DNA from: Clostridium sp. CAG:590 | GTDB lineage: Bacteria > Bacillota > Clostridia > Lachnospirales > Lachnospiraceae | Length of the DNA stretch: 16,788 nucleotides | Reading direction: 5' to 3' | NCBI GenBank assembly: GCA_000431135.1 | Contig: HF987880.1 | Span: 1 to 16,788, forward strand | Program-made: the position numbers and the translations under genes | Notes under the pieces: model-generated | What the model was told of the DNA's origin: nothing | Seen by the model: only the letters and a program-made list of their open reading frames with translations | The model's database searches: none | Shown here: positions 14,062-16,788 of the stretch, one piece after another | How the letters are laid out: every line of letters starts with the position of its first letter | Position numbering within the stretch: position 1 is the first letter of the stretch

Positions 14062-15375
14062 ATGAAGAAGAATATTGTAAGAAGTTCTATGTTAGCAGTT
14101 GCTGCATTATCGCTTATGTTAGGTGGAACTTCCTATACATCAAGTGTAAAAGAACAAGTAAGCGAGACGCCTGCAATTGTAAGTAAGGCAATTGAGAATG
14201 GCACATCGAATATGAAGAGTTTAGAGAAAGGAACTGCTGTACAGGTTGCCGAAGCAACAACAGAAGCAACGACGGAAGCTGTAACAGAGGCTCCGACAAC
14301 AGAAGCTGTTTCAGAAGAAGTTGCCAGTGCAGAGATTGAACAGAAATCTGCTAAGGTTGACAGCAATCAGGTTGTAGCGAATATTGACAGTTATCTGAAT
14401 ATCCGTTCTGAGGCTTCTGAGGATTCAGAGGTAGTTGGTAAGTTCTATAATGGTAATGTAGGAACTGTAGTAGAAAAAGGAGACGAATGGTCAGTCGTTT
14501 CTTCCGGTAATGCATATGGATATGTGAAGAATGATTATTTATTGTTCGGTACTGATGCAGAACAGTACATAGAGAGCAATTGTGATCAGGTTGCCAAAGT
14601 AACAGCAGAGACATTGAATGTCCGTGCAGATGAGTCTACAGACAGTGAAGTTGTAACACAGTCAGATGCAGATGCATCGTTAGCTGTATTAGGTCAGGAT
14701 AACGGTTGGGTGAAAGTTGCTGTATCCGATGATCAGGTTGGTTATGTATCAAGTGATTATGTATATTTAGATTATGTATATGAGACTGCAGTTACTGTTG
14801 AAGAAGAACAGGCAGCATTAGCTGCACAGGAGCAGGAAGAAGCTGCTGCACAGGAAGCTGAGGAGCAGACAACAGAGGCTGCTACAACACAGACAACAGA
14901 GGCACCTAAGAAAGAGTCACCAAAGAAGGAATCTACCAAGAAAGAGACAGTGGATTCTACAGATGTTGTTGTGAAAGATCAGTCTACATCTACTGAGACA
15001 GTGAAGCAGGATTCATCTACTTCTGCAAGTGGACAGGCTGTTGCTGATTATGCAGTACAGTTTGTAGGTAATCCTTATGTATATGGCGGAACCAGTTTGA
15101 CAAAGGGTGCAGATTGTTCCGGATTTGTACAGTCAGTATATAAGCATTTTGGTTATTCTTTATCAAGAACTGCTGCATCACAGGCAGGAGACGGTAAGAA
15201 GGTTAGTGTAGATTCTTTACAGCCTGGTGATTTATTGTTCTACCATGGATATGGACACGTTGCAATTTACATTGGCGGCGGTCAGGTTGTTCATGCAAGT
15301 AACAAAGCAACCGGTATTAAGATTTCAAGTTATGATTATTCACCAATTGACAAGGCAGTTCGTATTATTTACTAA
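14062..15375 (+). CDS. Secreted SH3b-SH3b-NlpC/P60 peptidoglycan hydrolase
   Basis: This is a 437-residue exported protein. The signal peptide is MKKN plus a hydrophobic core (about residues 8-22). A disordered Thr/Glu/Ala stretch with repeated TTEA lies at about 64-90. Bacterial SH3 domain 1 spans about 104-160 (YLNIRSEASEDSEVVG) and SH3 domain 2 about 177-236 (TLNVRADESTDSEVV). A long low-complexity linker follows (about 243-322), rich in E/A/Q, then TTEAP, then PKKES/TKKE repeats. The C-terminal NlpC/P60 domain (about 325-437) has the full triad: Cys352 in ADCSGF, His399 in GYGHVAIYIG and His411 in VVHAS. Such enzymes cut the D-Glu-meso-DAP type bond in stem peptides and serve in wall remodelling or cell separation. 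The RBS AGAGG has a 6-nt spacer. It is a monocistronic gene with a likely WalR box in its leader and a terminator behind it. Confidence 0.95.
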   Translation: MKKNIVRSSMLAVAALSLMLGGTSYTSSVKEQVSETPAIVSKAIENGTSNMKSLEKGTAVQVAEATTEATTEAVTEAPTTEAVSEEVASAEIEQKSAKVDSNQVVANIDSYLNIRSEASEDSEVVGKFYNGNVGTVVEKGDEWSVVSSGNAYGYVKNDYLLFGTDAEQYIESNCDQVAKVTAETLNVRADESTDSEVVTQSDADASLAVLGQDNGWVKVAVSDDQVGYVSSDYVYLDYVYETAVTVEEEQAALAAQEQEEAAAQEAEEQTTEAATTQTTEAPKKESPKKESTKKETVDSTDVVVKDQSTSTETVKQDSSTSASGQAVADYAVQFVGNPYVYGGTSLTKGADCSGFVQSVYKHFGYSLSRTAASQAGDGKKVSVDSLQPGDLLFYHGYGHVAIYIGGGQVVHASNKATGIKISSYDYSPIDKAVRIIY

Positions 15376-15397
15376 TCAGAATATGAGAGAGTTAAGG

Positions 15398-15429
15398 ATG
15401 CTATCGGATTTCTCCGATAGCATTTTTTT
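15398..15429 (+). terminator. Rho-independent terminator after the NlpC/P60 gene
   Basis: An 11-bp perfect stem, ATGCTATCGGA with TCCGATAGCAT (15398-15408 with 15413-15423), has the 4-nt loop TTTC and is followed by a run of T to 15429. Confidence 0.95.
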
Positions 15430-15458
15430 GTTTGCGTTGAACCTATGCATTGTATTAG

Positions 15459-15484
15459 AAAAAATATCTAAAAATCTTAAAAAA
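15459..15484. other. Phased A-tracts upstream of the ppdK promoter
   Basis: Runs of A at 15459-15464, 15470-15474 and 15479-15484 have centres about 10.5 and 9.5 nt apart and end 4 nt before the -35. Such spacing bends DNA and commonly boosts promoter strength as an UP element. Confidence 0.6.
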
Positions 15485-15488
15485 GCCT

Positions 15489-15517
15489 TTTAAATTTTAT
15501 ACAATATATGCTATAAT
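15489..15517 (+). promoter_or_regulatory. Promoter of ppdK
   Basis: The -10 is a perfect TATAAT (15512-15517). The hexamer 17 nt upstream, TTTAAA (15489-15494), is a moderate -35. Initiation near 15524 gives a leader of about 68 nt before the ATG. Confidence 0.7.
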
Positions 15518-15575
15518 GGTTTACAGACTGTGGGCGGGTTATTTAATTTGCCCTGGTACAATTAATTAAATACTT

Positions 15576-15581
15576 AGGAGG
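15576..15581 (+). promoter_or_regulatory. Ribosome binding site deciding the ppdK start
   Basis: AGGAGG lies 10 nt before the ATG at 15592. An in-frame ATG at 15583 is only 1 nt from this site and cannot be used efficiently, so 15592 is the start. Confidence 0.8.
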
Positions 15582-15591
15582 TATGAAACAA

Positions 15592-16788
15592 ATGGCAAAC
15601 AAATGGGTTTATATGTTCAGCGAAGGCGATATGAACATGAGAAACTTGCTTGGTGGTAAAGGTGCTAACCTTGCAGAGATGACCAGCATTGGTCTTCCTG
15701 TACCACAGGGATTTACAGTTACAACAGAGGCTTGTACACAGTATTATGAAGATGGACGTAAGATCAATGATGAGATTATGGCTCAGATCATGGACGGTGT
15801 GAAAGAGATGGAGAAGATCAATGGCAAAGAGTTCGGAAGCCTTGAGAATCCATTATTAGTATCTGTTCGTTCTGGTGCAAGAGCATCTATGCCTGGTATG
15901 ATGGATACTATCCTTAACCTTGGTTTAAATGACGAAGTAGTAGCAGCAATGATCAAAGGTAACCCGGATCCAACATTTGAACGTTTCGTATACGATTCAT
16001 ACAGACGTTTCATCCAGATGTTCTCTGACGTTGTTATGGAAGTTGGTAAGAAGTACTTCGAGCAGCTTATCGATAAGATGAAAGAGGAGAAGGGTGTTAA
16101 GTATGACGTTGAACTTACTGCTGCTGATTTGAAAGAGTTAGCTGAGCAGTTCAAGGCTGAGTACAAGAACCAGTTAGGTGAAGATTTCCCTTCAGATCCA
16201 GTAGAGCAGATGAAGTTGGCTGTTGAGGCTGTATTCCGTTCATGGGATAATCCTCGTGCTAATGTATATCGTCGTGATAATGATATCCCTTATTCATGGG
16301 GTACTGCTGTTAACGTAATGCCTATGGTATTTGGTAACTTGAACAATGAGTCTGGTACAGGTGTTGCATTTACTCGTGATCCTGCAACAGGTGAGAACAA
16401 GTTAATGGGTGAGTTCTTAATTAACGCACAGGGCGAGGACGTAGTTGCCGGTGTTCGTACACCAATGCCAATCGCACAGATGGAGCAGGAATTCCCAGAA
16501 GCTTATGAAGAGTTCATCAAAGTTTGCGATATCTTAGAGAATCATTACCATGATATGCAGGATATGGAGTTTACTGTTGAGAACAAGAAGCTTTATATGT
16601 TACAGTGTCGTAATGGTAAGAGAACAGCTCCTGCTGCACTTAAGATTGCTTGTGACCTTGTTGATGAAGGACATAAGACAGAAGAGGAAGCAGTTCTTAT
16701 GATCGATCCTCGTAACTTAGATACACTTCTTCATCCTCAGTTCGACGCTGCTGCACTTAAGGCTGCTACACCACTTGGAAAGGGTCTT
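15592..16788 (+). CDS. ppdK: Pyruvate,phosphate dikinase, N-terminal part (cut by window end)
   Basis: The first 399 codons of PPDK are present; the frame is open to the window edge. The enzyme interconverts pyruvate, ATP and phosphate with PEP, AMP and pyrophosphate, and in anaerobes often serves PPi-linked glycolysis. The start MANKWVYMFSEG and LLGGKGANLAEM (about residues 19-30) are characteristic. SVRSGARASMPGMMDT lies near 93-108, and GTGVAFTRDPATGE near 258-271. The ATP-grasp end contains LYMLQCRNGKRT, and the linker begins LLHPQFD, just before where the phospho-histidine domain should start. The phospho-His motif and the pyruvate-binding barrel lie outside the window. Codon choice (many GGT, GCT, CGT and CTT codons) differs from the moxR operon and suits a highly expressed gene. 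Confidence 0.97.
   Translation, partial: MANKWVYMFSEGDMNMRNLLGGKGANLAEMTSIGLPVPQGFTVTTEACTQYYEDGRKINDEIMAQIMDGVKEMEKINGKEFGSLENPLLVSVRSGARASMPGMMDTILNLGLNDEVVAAMIKGNPDPTFERFVYDSYRRFIQMFSDVVMEVGKKYFEQLIDKMKEEKGVKYDVELTAADLKELAEQFKAEYKNQLGEDFPSDPVEQMKLAVEAVFRSWDNPRANVYRRDNDIPYSWGTAVNVMPMVFGNLNNESGTGVAFTRDPATGENKLMGEFLINAQGEDVVAGVRTPMPIAQMEQEFPEAYEEFIKVCDILENHYHDMQDMEFTVENKKLYMLQCRNGKRTAPAALKIACDLVDEGHKTEEEAVLMIDPRNLDTLLHPQFDAAALKAATPLGKGL

Noticed and set aside
15532..15553. GGGC...GCCC hairpin in the ppdK leader as a possible riboswitch
   Set aside because: It has only four base pairs with a 14-nt loop, no known riboswitch core, and the leader is under 70 nt.
1..16788. CRISPR arrays, insertion sequences, prophage genes, toxin-antitoxin pairs, biosynthetic clusters or defence systems
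   Set aside because: Read through both strands: no spaced direct repeats of array type, transposase or integrase motifs, or other such genes were found.

Overview
The window looks like ordinary chromosome from a moderately low-GC, Gram-positive anaerobe of the class Clostridia, most likely family Lachnospiraceae. The reasons are the AGGAGG-type ribosome binding sites, several GTG/TTG starts, TTGACA/TATAAT-type promoters with A-tracts, classical hairpin-plus-T-run terminators, and the gene content: M16C protease, era, recO, single-subunit glycyl-tRNA synthetase, and pyruvate,phosphate dikinase. The species cannot be named from sequence reading alone.

Left arm (1-5800). A minus-strand operon runs moxR -> DUF58 -> DUF4129-type membrane protein -> maf, with genes abutting or overlapping. 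It is driven by an extended -10 promoter just upstream of moxR. The 5' end of this operon faces a plus-strand pair: a membrane-anchored transglutaminase-like protein and a small two-helix membrane protein with an N-terminal HAAS/DUF1700-like domain. MoxR, DUF58, transglutaminase and DUF4129 form a recurrent bacterial set of unclear, probably envelope-related, function. Here the transglutaminase is a separate gene transcribed away from the rest.

Middle (5800-13000). A strong consensus promoter, wrapped in an inverted repeat, drives tRNA-Val(UAC) and tRNA-Met(CAU), which end in two tandem terminators. A new promoter then starts the block M16C metallopeptidase - era - recO. A small lipoprotein gene with its own promoter overlapping the recO stop follows, then glyS and a bidirectional terminator. 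This block is mostly housekeeping: peptide turnover, 16S rRNA/30S maturation, recombinational repair and glycine charging.

Right arm (13000-16788). A small soluble chemoreceptor-like protein (reduced PocR-type sensor plus a short MCP tip) lies on the minus strand, divergent from a secreted SH3b-SH3b-NlpC/P60 cell-wall hydrolase. The leader of the hydrolase gene carries a perfect match to the WalR/YycF box (TGTAAC-N5-TGTAAC), which suggests control by the cell-wall stress two-component system. After a terminator comes ppdK, cut by the window end, with a promoter preceded by three helically phased A-tracts.

I see no CRISPR array, prophage, transposon or obvious new defence system. The most interesting points are regulatory (the WalR box, the inverted repeat around the tRNA promoter, the palindrome on the transglutaminase start site, the phased A-tracts) and architectural (the split MoxR/transglutaminase locus, and the reduced PocR chemoreceptor that has lost conserved cysteines).
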